From assembly GCA_913778905.1 (NCBI GenBank), contig CAJYYA010000021.1, positions 1-64,000 on the forward strand: a stretch of 64,000 nt of DNA, given 5' to 3'. Below are positions 38,491-47,019 of this stretch, piece by piece (within the stretch, counting starts at the first letter, position 1; the number at the start of each line of letters is the position of its first letter). The stretch is from an uncultured Naasia sp. (lineage in GTDB: Bacteria; Actinomycetota; Actinomycetes; Actinomycetales; Microbacteriaceae). Both the position numbers and the translations under genes were made by a program. The notes under the pieces were generated by a model, which had not been told where the DNA came from, made no database searches, and saw only the letters and a program-made list of their open reading frames with translations.

Positions 38491-39330
38491 GTGCCCGATG
38501 CAGCCTCGACCGACCCCGTCCTCGCCCCGATGCGCTGGATCGGGTCTTCTCTCCGCCCGGTCGACACCTGCTCGGTCGCCGGGGAGAAGGTGCTCGCGGC
38601 CGACTCGTGGCTCGTCGTCGACGGTCGGATCCTCGCGATCGACGCTCATCGCACGCGCTTCCTGACCGCGGTCGGGTCGACCTCGACGGTGTCTTCACCG
38701 AGCTCTGCAACCCCCTCCCCTGCCGAGACCGAGTCGTTCTGGGATGCGGCCCTGGCCTCGATCCCGCGGGACGGGACGTGGTTTCCGCGGGTCGATCTCG
38801 TCGAGACCGGCGGGAGGCCGGAACTCCGCTTCCTCCTTCGGCCCGCACCCGAACGCACCCGTTCGATCGTCGTCGCCACACATCGCGGCCGCGATCCGCG
38901 CACGGTCCCCTCGGTGAAAGGTCCCGACCTCGGGGCCATGCTGCGGCTCCGGAGCGAGGCCCAGAAGAAGGGCGCGGGCGAGGCGGTCATCGTCTCCCCC
39001 GAGGGCTACCTCGTCGAGGGTGCCTACAGCGCCTTGGCGTGGTGGCGCGGCGACGTGCTCTGCTTCCCCGCTGACGACCTGGCCAGGGTCGACTCGGTCA
39101 CCGCCCGCATCCTCGAGACCCTCGCGCGGGCACTCGGAGTCGAGACGATCCGCGAGCACGTGACCGCGAACGAGATCGACGGCCTCGAGGTGTGGGCGAT
39201 GAGCGCACTGCAGGGGTTCCGCATCGTGACCTCCTGGGTCGGCGGACCGTCGACCGCCGAGCTCCCGGGGCGTCTCGACCTCTGGCGGCGCCGAGCCGAA
39301 TCGCTGCGTCGGCCGCTCCCCGCGGCCTGA
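38491..39330 (+). CDS. pabC: Class IV aminotransferase, probable aminodeoxychorismate lyase
   Basis: A 279-residue fold-type IV PLP protein. Lys143 in SVKGPDL is the expected Schiff-base lysine, Glu176 in LVEGAYSA sits in the cofactor-binding stretch, and LQGFRIV closes the active site. A Ser/Thr/Pro-rich stretch (about residues 62-79) replaces part of the small domain. The divergent pabB neighbour makes 4-amino-4-deoxychorismate lyase the best guess, giving p-aminobenzoate plus pyruvate. The start is GTG after GGAGAGGA. Confidence 0.82.
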   Translation: MPDAASTDPVLAPMRWIGSSLRPVDTCSVAGEKVLAADSWLVVDGRILAIDAHRTRFLTAVGSTSTVSSPSSATPSPAETESFWDAALASIPRDGTWFPRVDLVETGGRPELRFLLRPAPERTRSIVVATHRGRDPRTVPSVKGPDLGAMLRLRSEAQKKGAGEAVIVSPEGYLVEGAYSALAWWRGDVLCFPADDLARVDSVTARILETLARALGVETIREHVTANEIDGLEVWAMSALQGFRIVTSWVGGPSTAELPGRLDLWRRRAESLRRPLPAA

Positions 39331-39461
39331 GACCGGAGTCGCGGCGGCCTGAGGTTCGCCGGCACCGGTCCGGAGCGCACGTTCCGGTCACCGACCGTCG
39401 AAGACGCGCCTCCTCCACCCGTCCCCGGCCGATCGCTCGTGCCGATCGCCAGAATGACCGG

Positions 39462-40199
39462 ATGGACCACAGTCATGAACTCGACCGCGTCGCATCCGCC
39501 CTGGTCGACGCGGCCCGTGCGACCCCGCTGACCGCGACGATCGCGTCGGACACGTGGACGACCGTCGCCGACATGGTCGACCACGTCGGTTGCATCCAGC
39601 GCTGGGCGACCGGGATCCTGCGCACGGGAGTCGCCGCCGACGAAGCCCACCACGTCCGCCCCGCCGAGCGCGAGCCGATCGAGTGGCTGGCCGAGGGAGC
39701 GGCCCGGCTCGTCGACGTGGTCGCCGACGCGGATCCCGACGCGGCGTGCTGGACCTTCGTCGGCCCGGGTGTCGCGGCGTTCTGGGGGCGACGCATGATC
39801 CACGAGGCGACCAAGCATCTGTGGGACCTGCGCACCGCCACCGATCCGACCCCTTCGCTCCCGGCCGAGGTGGGACCGGGCACACCGGCCGCGATCATCG
39901 ACGAATTCGACGAGGTCTTCATCACCCGCGCCCGTCGGCAGCAGAACCCCGCTCCGCTCCCAGGAAGCGTGCTGCTGCGCCCGAACGACTCCGACCGAAG
40001 CTGGCTGATCGAACCCGATTGGCTCGTCGTCCACGACCCCCGCACGCCGTCCGCCTCGGCGACGCTCACAGCGACGACCGCGGACCTGGCGCTTGTGCTC
40101 TGGGAACGCGCCGACCCGTGGATGCTCCCGAGCCGCTTCGCCCGCGCGGGCGACGACGACGCCATCCGAGCACTGCGCGACACCCCCATCCACCTCTGA
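39462..40199 (+). CDS. Maleylpyruvate-isomerase/DinB-type mycothiol-dependent family protein
   Basis: The 245-residue protein has a four-helix DinB-like N-terminal domain with putative metal ligands in VADMVDHVG and RMIHEATKH, the arrangement of the MDMPI/TIGR03083 family, and a C-terminal alpha/beta sterol-carrier-like domain. Several members use mycothiol, the actinobacterial thiol; the reaction here is unknown. ATG 39462 starts the domain. Confidence 0.82.
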   Translation: MDHSHELDRVASALVDAARATPLTATIASDTWTTVADMVDHVGCIQRWATGILRTGVAADEAHHVRPAEREPIEWLAEGAARLVDVVADADPDAACWTFVGPGVAAFWGRRMIHEATKHLWDLRTATDPTPSLPAEVGPGTPAAIIDEFDEVFITRARRQQNPAPLPGSVLLRPNDSDRSWLIEPDWLVVHDPRTPSASATLTATTADLALVLWERADPWMLPSRFARAGDDDAIRALRDTPIHL

Positions 40200-40205
40200 C
40201 CGGTC

Positions 40206-40284
40206 TGGACGAACCGACGGTAGGGCCCGTCGGTCTGGACGATACGGCGCGATAGTGTCGCCATGCCCCCGCTCGATTGGACGA
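40206..40284. promoter_or_regulatory. Three TGGACGA repeats upstream of the Lrp-type gene
   Basis: TGGACGA occurs at 40206-40212, 40236-40242 and 40278-40284; the first two sit in a longer direct repeat CGGTCTGGACGA. Spacings of 30 and 42 bases are close to three and four helical turns, so the copies face the same side of the DNA. This fits binding by an oligomeric Lrp-type regulator at its own promoter; it is an inference. Confidence 0.45.
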
Positions 40285-40312
40285 AGCGGAAGGGTCGATC
40301 CTCAGGAGCACC

Positions 40313-40897
40313 ATGGTCAGCGAGTCCCGCCCGAACAGCTCGATGCCGAGGGAGAAGCCGAGACTCGACTCGGTCGACCTGAAGATCCTCGCCGAGCTGC
40401 GCAGCAACGGGCGCATCTCGATGTCCGCCCTCGCGCAGCGCCTGGGGCTGTCACGTGCGGGCGTCTACAACCGAGTCGACGCCATGACCCGTGAGGGCGT
40501 CATCACCGGATTCAGTGCCCGGGTGGAGCCGCGGCTCGTCGGACTGGACATCTGCGCGCTCATCTTCGTGACCGTGCACCCGCAGAGCTGGGAGCCGTTC
40601 CGCGAGGCGATCCAGGCCATGCCGGACGTCGAATACTGCTCGGTCACGACCGGTGAGCACGACGCGATGCTGCTCGTCCGAGCCGAGGACGTCGGCGGTG
40701 TGCACGAGTTCGTGACGGGCATCGTCGCCGTGCGTCCCGAGGTGAAGGCCGTGGTCAGCGTCGTCGTTCTCGACGAGGTGGTCCGGAAGCCGTACCTGCT
40801 GCCGAGCGACATCCCCGACCGCACGGATCAGGCCGCGCGCCTGGGCATGACCCGCTGGACCCGCCCGGCGGCCGACCGCGAGTCGCTGCCCCGCTGA
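40313..40897 (+). CDS. Lrp/AsnC-family transcription regulator
   Basis: The 194-residue protein has an N-terminal AsnC-type helix-turn-helix (LDSVDLKILAELRSNGRISM...LGLSRAGVYNRV) and a C-terminal RAM ligand-binding domain, with about 25 extra polar residues at the end. Lrp-type proteins sense amino acids and form octamers. No target is adjacent on the same strand; the dipeptide operon beyond the repeat region is a possible one. ATG 40313 follows AGGAG. Confidence 0.9.
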   Translation: MVSESRPNSSMPREKPRLDSVDLKILAELRSNGRISMSALAQRLGLSRAGVYNRVDAMTREGVITGFSARVEPRLVGLDICALIFVTVHPQSWEPFREAIQAMPDVEYCSVTTGEHDAMLLVRAEDVGGVHEFVTGIVAVRPEVKAVVSVVVLDEVVRKPYLLPSDIPDRTDQAARLGMTRWTRPAADRESLPR

Positions 40898-40916
40898 GCT
40901 CGTCCCGGCCCGGGGG

Positions 40917-41110
40917 CCTCGATACGCCTGCGGCTACTCGGCCGTGGGCCCCACGTGCGTAAGCACGAGGGACTCGATACGGGGCGCTTCGCGGCCCCTA
41001 CTCGACCTCCGGAGCTCCCCCGGACGTCGAGTAGGCCGCCAGGCCGTACCGAGTCCCCTCCGCCTGACACGGAGTGGGCCCAGGCTCGAGTAGGAGCGAA
41101 GCGACGTACG
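40917..41110. repeat. Intergenic repeat type D, copy 3
   Basis: A roughly 190-base mosaic of CTCGATACG-type and CTACTCGAC-type words in both orientations: TCGATACG near 40919 and 40973, CTACTCG near 40934 and 40998, and inverted CGAGTAG near 41028 and 41088. Its first half matches 33161-33254. It fills the convergent gap between the Lrp gene and the dipeptide operon. Confidence 0.8.
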
Positions 41111-41159
41111 GAGAGCACAACGGATCAGCACCCGCGAAGCCGGTCCCTACCCCGGGGTG

Positions 41160-41510
41160 TCAGCGGCTCGGGATCTCCACGCACACGCTCTCGTGCTGGA
41201 CGCCATCGAGTTCGAACGCCTCGACCAGGCTCAGACCCTCCGGGCGCAGCTCGACGCGGCTCTCACCGTCGCCCGACACCACCGTGCCGTCGCTGACGAG
41301 AACATGGACGAACTCGACGGAGAGACGCTGCCCCTCACGGCGACCGACGAAGCGGCCGAATGTCACCGTGTCGCCCTCGTAGTCGCCCCAGATCACGCCG
41401 TCACGCTCGTGATAGAGGAACGTCGACGGCGATTCGGGGTCGACGCGGCTGTTCGTGGACGAGGTCATCTTGAAACGGCGGCCGTCGAGCGACGGAAGTG
41501 TCTGTGCCAT
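41160..41510 (-). CDS. Small conserved protein at the end of the dipeptide operon
   Basis: A 116-residue beta-rich protein with DGRRFK near the start, FLYHERDGVIWGDYEGDTV and then alternating strands. It resembles a small family often labelled 'N-acetylglutamate synthase' without basis; no acetyltransferase motif is visible. It begins eight bases after the dppF-like stop, so it is probably the last gene of the operon. Function unknown. Confidence 0.75.
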   Translation of the reverse strand: MAQTLPSLDGRRFKMTSSTNSRVDPESPSTFLYHERDGVIWGDYEGDTVTFGRFVGRREGQRLSVEFVHVLVSDGTVVSGDGESRVELRPEGLSLVEAFELDGVQHESVCVEIPSR

Positions 41511-41518
41511 GGGGTCTC

Positions 41519-42382
41519 TCAGCTCTGAGTGGTGGTCGCGACGGGGGCGTCGAGCCAGGTGGCGCGCTCCGCATCGGTGGGGGCGACGGGGATGCGCCCG
41601 GCGCCATCGGGAGCGGGGATCGCGGCCAGCAGCGAGCGCGTGTACGGATGCTGTGGGTTCTGCCACAGGGCCTCGGTCGGTCCCGACTCGACGACTCGAC
41701 CGGCGTACATGACGAGGGTCCGATCGGCGATTCGGCGGACGACCGCGAGGTCGTGCGAGATGAAGAGCAACCCGGCACCGACGGCGGTCGTGAGCGACCG
41801 CATGAGCGCTGCGACCGTCGTCTGGGTCGATGCGTCGAGCGCTGAGATGGGCTCGTCGGCCACCAGCAGGCGCGGCCCGGCGGCGAGCGCACGCGCGATC
41901 GCGACGCGTTGCTTCTGCCCGCCCGAGAGCTGGTGCGGGTATCGGCCGACCCACTCGCGATCGAGGCCCACGCGTGCGAGCCACTCGCCGGGGGTCCCGG
42001 TCTTCTCGCCGCGACGCGTCGACAGCTCGACGCCGTCGGCGATCTGCGCGCCGATCGACCGCCGTGGATTGAGCGACGTGGCAGGGTCTTGGAACACCAT
42101 CTGCACACCGGTCAGTTCGGGCGAGCGACGACGGAGTCCGAGCGGCGTCACGTCGCGCCCGTCGACCGTGACCGTCCCGGAGGCGCGCTTCTCGATGCCC
42201 ACCACGGCGCGGGCGAGACTCGACTTGCCGCAGCCGCTCTCGCCGACGAGCGCGACGGTCTCTCCCGCGGCGATGCTCAGCGAGACGCCATCGACGGCGA
42301 TGACGGGCGGAGAGCCCGGGTAGCGGACGACGAGCGAATCGACGTCCAGCACGCTGCGGGGGTGGCTGGTCTCAGTCGACAC
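41519..42382 (-). CDS. Dipeptide/oligopeptide ABC transporter ATP-binding protein (DppF-like)
   Basis: The 287-residue ATPase has Walker A GESGCGKSS, signature LSGGQKQRVAIA, Walker B LLVADEP, and a C-terminal Opp/Dpp extension (NPQHPYTRSLLAAIP). GTG 42382 has GAGGAGG six bases before it and overlaps the end of the DppD-like gene. It powers import with its DppD-like partner. Confidence 0.93.
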   Translation of the reverse strand: MSTETSHPRSVLDVDSLVVRYPGSPPVIAVDGVSLSIAAGETVALVGESGCGKSSLARAVVGIEKRASGTVTVDGRDVTPLGLRRRSPELTGVQMVFQDPATSLNPRRSIGAQIADGVELSTRRGEKTGTPGEWLARVGLDREWVGRYPHQLSGGQKQRVAIARALAAGPRLLVADEPISALDASTQTTVAALMRSLTTAVGAGLLFISHDLAVVRRIADRTLVMYAGRVVESGPTEALWQNPQHPYTRSLLAAIPAPDGAGRIPVAPTDAERATWLDAPVATTTQS

Positions 42383-43163
42383 GGGGCGCCTCCTCATAGG
42401 GCGAGCCCGGCATGGCCGAGAGCAACTCGCGGGTGTAGGCGTGCTGGGGGTTGATGAACAGTTCGGCGCGAGTCGCCGACTCGACGATGACGCCCTGACG
42501 CATCACGGCGATGTCGTCAGCGATCGCACTGAGGACCCCGAGGTCGTGCGTGACGAGGAGAACCGCGAGGCGGCGCTCGTCGGCGAGGTCGCGGATGAGC
42601 CGCAGGATGCCGGCCTGAACGGTCACATCGAGCGCGGTCGTCGGCTCATCGGCGAGCAGTACGTCGGGGTCGCAGGCGAGCGCGATGGCGATCGCCACAC
42701 GCTGCCGCTGTCCGCCGGAGAACTGGTGGGGGTAGCGACCGAGGGCTGCCTCCGGGTCGGGTACGCGGACCCGCTCGAGCAGTTCGAGCGCGTGCGCCTT
42801 CGCAGCCTTGCGGTCGAGCTTCATGTGGGTGCGGACGTGGTCGGTCAGCTGGTGTCCCACGGTGAGCTGCGGATGAAGGCTTGCCGACGGGTCCTGGAAG
42901 ACCATCGCCACGCGGCGCCCGCGCACCCTGTTGAGCGCTCCGGTCCTCAGTCCGATGATCTCCGTCTCACCCACACGGATGGAGCCGGTCACCCGGGCGG
43001 TGCGCGGCAGGAGACCGAGGACGGCGAGAGAGGTGACCGTCTTGCCGGATCCCGACTCCCCCGCCAGACCCTGGATCTTGCCGGGCTCGAGCGTCAGCGA
43101 CAGGCCGCGGACGACGGGACGACCGAGATCCACATTCAAATCGGTGATGGTGAGCGCGCTCAT
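42372..43163 (-). CDS. Dipeptide/oligopeptide ABC transporter ATP-binding protein (DppD-like)
   Basis: The 263-residue ATPase has Walker A GESGSGKT, signature [12 protein letters not shown], Walker B VLLADEP and the family's C-terminal [19 protein letters not shown] 43163 overlaps the upstream permease stop (ATGA). A longer open frame reads through the permease gene and is not credible. Confidence 0.93.
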   Translation of the reverse strand: MSALTITDLNVDLGRPVVRGLSLTLEPGKIQGLAGESGSGKTVTSLAVLGLLPRTARVTGSIRVGETEIIGLRTGALNRVRGRRVAMVFQDPSASLHPQLTVGHQLTDHVRTHMKLDRKAAKAHALELLERVRVPDPEAALGRYPHQFSGGQRQRVAIAIALACDPDVLLADEPTTALDVTVQAGILRLIRDLADERRLAVLLVTHDLGVLSAIADDIAVMRQGVIVESATRAELFINPQHAYTRELLSAMPGSPYEEAPRVD

Positions 43164-44125
43164 GCCGATGCTCCCGTTCCCTTGAGGGCCTCGTCCTCGG
43201 TCTTCGGAGCCGCCACGACGCCCGATGCCGCACGCTCGGTGCGGGACGACGGATCGAGCGCATCGCGCAGCGAGTCGCCGATGAAGTTGAACGCCATCAC
43301 GACCGTGAGGATCGCGAGGCCCGGGAAGAGCCCGATCCACCAGGCGTCGAAGTTCTGCAGGGCGCTGGAGATCATCGATCCCCATTCCGCGGTCGGCGGC
43401 TGAGCCCCCAGGCCGAGGAACGACAGGCCGGAAAGCAGCAGGATCGCACTGCCGATGTCGAGGGCCGCCAGCACCACGACCGGACCCGTGATGTTGGGAG
43501 CGATGTCAGCGAGGAGCGACCGCAGCGGCGAGTGCCCCAGTAGGCGGCCGGCGATGACGTAGTTCTGGCCGCGCAAACCGAGCACGAGGCTGCGCGTGAC
43601 ACGGGCGTACTGCGGCCACGACACGACGATCGCCGCGATGACCGCGTTGAAGAGCGAGGGGCCGAGCGATGCCGCGACGACCATGGCGAGGATGACCGTC
43701 GGGAAGGCCATGAACAGGTCGGTGATCCGCATGAGCACCTCGTCGACCCACTTGCCGAAGTACCCCGCGGATGCGCCGATGACGGTGCCGATGACGACGG
43801 ACGCCGCGACGAGCATGAGCGACAGCGGAATGGTGACCCCGGCACCCGACATGAGGCGAGAGAAGAGGTCGCGGCCCAGAGCGTCCGTGCCGAGAATGGC
43901 ACCGTCCGTCCCCGGTGGGAGCAGTCGAGGGAGCATCTGAGCGTCGGGCGGGTACGGCACCCACAGCGGCGCGGTGAACGCGACGACGACCCAGGCGAGC
44001 GCGATGACGGCGCCGACGATCGCCAGCGGGGTTCGCCACACGGCGGGCAGGCGCAGGCGGCCTCCGCGCGGCGCACGCACGCGGGGTCCCCGGGAGTTGG
44101 ACGGACGGGCAGCGGTCGCGGTCAT
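43160..44125 (-). CDS. Dipeptide/oligopeptide ABC transporter permease (DppC-like)
   Basis: The 321-residue inner-membrane permease has a basic N-terminus (PRGGRLRLP), an OppC_N region, about six helices and the BPD_transp_1 EAA-type loop. It pairs with the DppB-like permease and overlaps its neighbours on both sides by four bases. The C-terminal about 25 residues are polar. Confidence 0.92.
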   Translation of the reverse strand: MTATAARPSNSRGPRVRAPRGGRLRLPAVWRTPLAIVGAVIALAWVVVAFTAPLWVPYPPDAQMLPRLLPPGTDGAILGTDALGRDLFSRLMSGAGVTIPLSLMLVAASVVIGTVIGASAGYFGKWVDEVLMRITDLFMAFPTVILAMVVAASLGPSLFNAVIAAIVVSWPQYARVTRSLVLGLRGQNYVIAGRLLGHSPLRSLLADIAPNITGPVVVLAALDIGSAILLLSGLSFLGLGAQPPTAEWGSMISSALQNFDAWWIGLFPGLAILTVVMAFNFIGDSLRDALDPSSRTERAASGVVAAPKTEDEALKGTGASA

Positions 44126-45234
44126 GCGAGGCGCACCCGGGGGTCGAGGAGACCGTAGAGGAGGTCCACGATGAAGTTGAGTCCCAGATAGATGAATCCG
44201 ACGACCAGCCCGACGCCCATGATGCCGGGCAGGTCGAGGTTGCGGGCGGCGTTGTAGGCGTAGGTGCCGAGGCCCGGCCAGGCGAAGACGCTCTCGACGA
44301 GCACCGTTCCCGAGAGCAGCGCACCGAAGGCGATGCCGACGATGGTCAGGATCGGAAGCGAGGCGCCCCGGAGGACGTAGTCGAACACGATCCGCATGGG
44401 CGACAGCCCCTTGGCGCGGGCCGCACGCACGTAGTCGCTGCCCAGCACTTCGAGGACCGAGGTGCGGATGAAGCGGGTGAGCAGGCCGACCGTGAAGAGC
44501 GACAGCACGAAGACCGGCAGCGTGAGGTGCGCGAGCGCGTCCACGAAGCCGACGCCGTCCCCGTTGAGCAGGAAGTCGACCGTGAACAGGCCGGTCACGG
44601 TGGGCGGCGGGGTCAGCGTCGCGGTCAGGCGACCGGATCCGGGCACGACCCGCAGTTGCAGGAAGAAGAAGTTGAAGCTCACGAGCGCGAGCCAGAAGGT
44701 CGGCAGGCTGAGTCCGACAAGCGACACGACGCGGACGACCTGATCGGTGACCATCCCGCGCCGGTAGGCCGCGACGGTGCCCAGCACGGTCGCGACGAGG
44801 AGGCTCACGATGATGGTCAGGACCGCGATCTCGAGCGTCGCGGGGATCGCCGTCGCGAGGTCCGTGGTCACGGGACGGCCCGTGGCCAGCGATCGCCCGA
44901 GGTCGCCCTGCAGCAGGTTGCCGAGGTAGGTCAGGTATTGCACGGGGAGCGGCTGGTCGAGTCCATACCGCTTCACGTATGCGGCGACGGTCTCGGGATT
45001 GCTCGCCGCCCCCTCCCCCAGTGCCGCGGCGACCGGGTTGCCGGGGACGAGGTTGGTGAGCGCGAAGGTGACGATCGTGACCCCGAGCAGCAGCAGCACC
45101 GAGGTGCCGAGCCGCCGCAGCAGATAGCCGAGGAGGGGGGACGTGCGGCGCGGTCGGGAACGCCCGGCGGGAGGATCTCCCGCCGGGCGCTCACCGGGTG
45201 CGCGCGACGTCTTCTGCGTGCGCGGAAGGGTCAT
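44122..45234 (-). CDS. Dipeptide/oligopeptide ABC transporter permease (DppB-like)
   Basis: The 370-residue permease has a 34-residue basic, Pro-rich N-terminal tail, then the typical LLRRLGTSVLLLLGVTIVTF first helix, a long periplasm-facing loop with GLDQPLPVQYLTYL and five further helices. It follows the binding-protein gene by 22 bases. Confidence 0.92.
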   Translation of the reverse strand: MTLPRTQKTSRAPGERPAGDPPAGRSRPRRTSPLLGYLLRRLGTSVLLLLGVTIVTFALTNLVPGNPVAAALGEGAASNPETVAAYVKRYGLDQPLPVQYLTYLGNLLQGDLGRSLATGRPVTTDLATAIPATLEIAVLTIIVSLLVATVLGTVAAYRRGMVTDQVVRVVSLVGLSLPTFWLALVSFNFFFLQLRVVPGSGRLTATLTPPPTVTGLFTVDFLLNGDGVGFVDALAHLTLPVFVLSLFTVGLLTRFIRTSVLEVLGSDYVRAARAKGLSPMRIVFDYVLRGASLPILTIVGIAFGALLSGTVLVESVFAWPGLGTYAYNAARNLDLPGIMGVGLVVGFIYLGLNFIVDLLYGLLDPRVRLA

Positions 45235-45256
45235 GCGATTCCTTGTGTGGAGGGCG

Positions 45257-46843
45257 TCAGCTGGCGGGCTTGAGCTCGGCCAGGTCCATGGTCCAGACCG
45301 AGTTGTAGACGGCGCCGGTCACGGACTTCGCCGTGGCGATGTTCGAGCCGGGGACGATCATGGGCACGAATGGGCCGGACTCCTGCATGGCCTTCGCGAA
45401 GGCGGTGAAGTTCGCCTTGCGCTCGGTCTCGTCCGTCGAGGTCTGCGCCGCAGTGGCGAGGCCCGCGATGGTCGAATTCTTGTCGGCGGTCCAGCCTGCG
45501 CGGAGACCGACCTTCAGGCCGGGTGCGAAGGGCAGGAAGTTCGCCGAGTCGGCGTAGTCCGGGCCCCAGAACCACATGCTGAACGCTTCCTTGCCGCCGA
45601 CGTAGCTGTCGAGTTCCGTGGCGAACGGCGCGGGGGCGAGCTCCACGTTGATGCCCGCGGCCTGGAGCTGCGACTGGACGCGCTCGGCAAGCGGAGTGAA
45701 CTCGACACCACCGACGGGGTAGTCGTTCGGGTACTGCAGCTTGACCGTCGATCCGTCGTAGCCCGACTTGGCGAGAGCCGCCTTGCTCGCGGCGAGATCC
45801 TGCTTCGTGCCGGTCTCGAGTGCGCCGAGGAAGCCGGGCGGGATGACGCCGGTCGCCTGGGCGGCACCGGATCCAGCGAGCTCCAGGAGCGCGTCGTAGT
45901 CGAGAGCGGAACGCACGGCCGACGCGAAGTCGACGTTGCTCGTGATGCCGCCGACTGCCGGGTCCTGGTTGACGAGCAGGAAGATCGTCTGGCCGGAGGG
46001 GACCGAGTCGACCGTGAAGTCGGTGCCGAGCTCGGACACCTGATCGCCGTTGAGGTCGAGGGCGACCATGGTGTCGCCGCCGCGGAGGTTGATCTGCTGC
46101 GTGGCGCTCTCGCTCACGTTGCGGATGACGACCCGGTCATAGGCCGCCGCCTCGTCCCCGTTGTACTTCGGGTTCTTCGTGAGGACGATCTGCGACGTGA
46201 GGTCGAGCGACTCGAGGACGAACGGGCCGGATCCGGCCGAGGCGCCGTCGAGGTAGCTCTGCGCCGAATCGGTGCCCGTGGTGGAGCCGCCGTTCTCCTG
46301 CACCACCTTGGAGTTGACGATGCCGAGCGCCGGGTTGGCGAGGATGGCGGGCAGCTGCAGCAGCGGCACCTCGCTCGCGAACGTGACGGTCTTGTCGTCG
46401 ACCTTCGAGACGGTGATGCCGGTCAGGAGGAAGTTCGGCTTGGCCTCGGTCATGCCCTTGACGCGATCCATGGTGAACACGACGTCGTCGGCGGTGATGG
46501 GGTTGCCGTCGGAGAACGTGCGGCCGTCTTCGAGGGTGAAGGTGAATTCGGTCGCCGCATCGTTCTGGGTCCAGGACGCGAGGCCCGGGATCGGGGTCGA
46601 CACGTCGGAGCCCTGGAAGTCGACGAGGGTCTCGTACAGGGCCTTCGCGACCATGTTGCCTGTCGGGTCGTAGGTGTGGCCCGGGTCGGTGGTCTCGATC
46701 GTGAAGCCGGAGTCGACGACCAGCGAGCCTCCGCTGGTGCCGGCGCTGCCGCTGGGGGCCGCGGAGTTGCCGCCGGAACAGGCGGCGAGACTGAGTGCTG
46801 CGACGGCCGCGAAGGCGATCGCTGCGAGACGAGGTGTGCGCAA
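45257..46843 (-). CDS. Dipeptide/oligopeptide ABC transporter substrate-binding lipoprotein (DppA-like)
   Basis: The 528-residue SBP_bac_5 protein has a signal peptide ending in the lipobox LAAC (Cys near residue 19), a Gly/Ser linker, and family blocks ARPGI/WTQNDAATEFTFTLEDGRTFSDG and LQYPNDYPVGG. It binds peptides or similar ligands outside the membrane and is the first gene of a five-component operon. The start is TTG with CGGGAG seven bases upstream; the open frame continues upstream into the permease gene but that part is a shadow. Confidence 0.92.
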   Translation of the reverse strand: MRTPRLAAIAFAAVAALSLAACSGGNSAAPSGSAGTSGGSLVVDSGFTIETTDPGHTYDPTGNMVAKALYETLVDFQGSDVSTPIPGLASWTQNDAATEFTFTLEDGRTFSDGNPITADDVVFTMDRVKGMTEAKPNFLLTGITVSKVDDKTVTFASEVPLLQLPAILANPALGIVNSKVVQENGGSTTGTDSAQSYLDGASAGSGPFVLESLDLTSQIVLTKNPKYNGDEAAAYDRVVIRNVSESATQQINLRGGDTMVALDLNGDQVSELGTDFTVDSVPSGQTIFLLVNQDPAVGGITSNVDFASAVRSALDYDALLELAGSGAAQATGVIPPGFLGALETGTKQDLAASKAALAKSGYDGSTVKLQYPNDYPVGGVEFTPLAERVQSQLQAAGINVELAPAPFATELDSYVGGKEAFSMWFWGPDYADSANFLPFAPGLKVGLRAGWTADKNSTIAGLATAAQTSTDETERKANFTAFAKAMQESGPFVPMIVPGSNIATAKSVTGAVYNSVWTMDLAELKPAS

Positions 46844-47019
46844 GTGGTGCTCCCGTTGTGGATGTGCTGGAGGGACAGGAGGTGCATCCTCGTGCTGGAC
46901 GAGGTAGTCGAGATTCGCATGATGGCGCGCTACAAGTCCAGCCGACACGGGCTTTGGATACGTTTTGTCGAGCATCCGGTCGTCAGGTGGGCAAACGTCC
47001 AGGTGAGTGGAGGAAGCGC
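46844..47019. other. Gap upstream of the dipeptide operon
   Basis: The promoter of the ABC operon must lie here, downstream of the amino-acid permease gene on the same strand. I find no clear -35/-10 pair, hairpin or repeat. Confidence 0.4.
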
